This document shows, piece after piece, positions 7,834-7,869 of a stretch of 7,869 nt of DNA. The stretch covers positions 1 to 7,869 of the forward strand of contig CASDUB010000119.1 in assembly GCA_949283905.1 (NCBI GenBank), written 5' to 3'. The notes under the pieces are model-generated. The model was not told where the DNA came from and did no database searches. It worked only from the letters and a program-made list of their open reading frames with translations. Numbering within the stretch: position 1 is the first letter of the stretch; the number at the start of each line of letters is the position of its first letter. The position numbers and the translations under genes are program-made. Origin of the DNA: an uncultured Lachnospiraceae bacterium. Its GTDB lineage: Bacteria; Bacillota; Clostridia; Lachnospirales; Lachnospiraceae.

Positions 7834-7869
7834 TTTGTCCTTGTTAGAGGATGTGATTAGCATTCTCGA

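Overview
The window holds a complete F1Fo ATP synthase operon (coordinates about 547 to 7718, + strand), preceded by the 3' part of a ribosome hibernation factor gene. The gene set, the moderately AT-rich composition, the strong AGGAGG-type ribosome binding sites, the sigma-A-type promoter and the long-form HPF point to a Gram-positive anaerobe of the Clostridia. A Lachnospiraceae-like member is my best guess, but this is inference from protein style and not a database result.

Layout: partial hpf (2-457), a strong intrinsic terminator (489-530), a well-formed promoter (547-575), an AtpI-like three-helix membrane protein (599-934), subunit a (931-1593), subunit c (1633-1866), an enlarged subunit b (1908-2618), one long reading frame of 754 codons (2676-4940), gamma (4980-5852), beta (5863-7248), epsilon (7264-7671), and a second intrinsic terminator (7681-7718). 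The last 150 bases are AT-rich with a possible promoter for a gene beyond the window. No tRNA, rRNA, CRISPR array or insertion sequence is visible.

The remarkable part is the peripheral stalk. The order is the classical I-a-c-b-(b/delta)-alpha-gamma-beta-epsilon order, but there is no separate delta gene and no separate alpha gene. The 754-residue protein joins, in one uninterrupted frame, a second b-type subunit (about residues 1-153), only the C-terminal domain of delta (about 154-246), a short polar linker, and a complete alpha subunit (about 256-754). The N-terminal helical domain of delta, which normally clamps the N-terminal peptide of alpha, is not seen anywhere. The covalent link may take its place. 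F1 normally has three alpha, one delta and two b subunits, so this fusion raises a stoichiometry problem. The other b subunit is also remodelled: its last 42 residues repeat its residues 104-145 at 31 of 42 identical positions, across an acidic spacer. Together these suggest a stator built differently from the textbook bacterial enzyme.

The motor and catalytic parts look functional: the essential stator arginine of subunit a, the carboxylate of subunit c, the Walker motifs and catalytic glutamate of beta, and the arginine finger of alpha are all present. The c-subunit ion site keeps the Gln and Tyr typical of sodium-type rings but has lost the Ser/Thr ligands, which suggests a proton-coupled enzyme descended from a sodium-type one.
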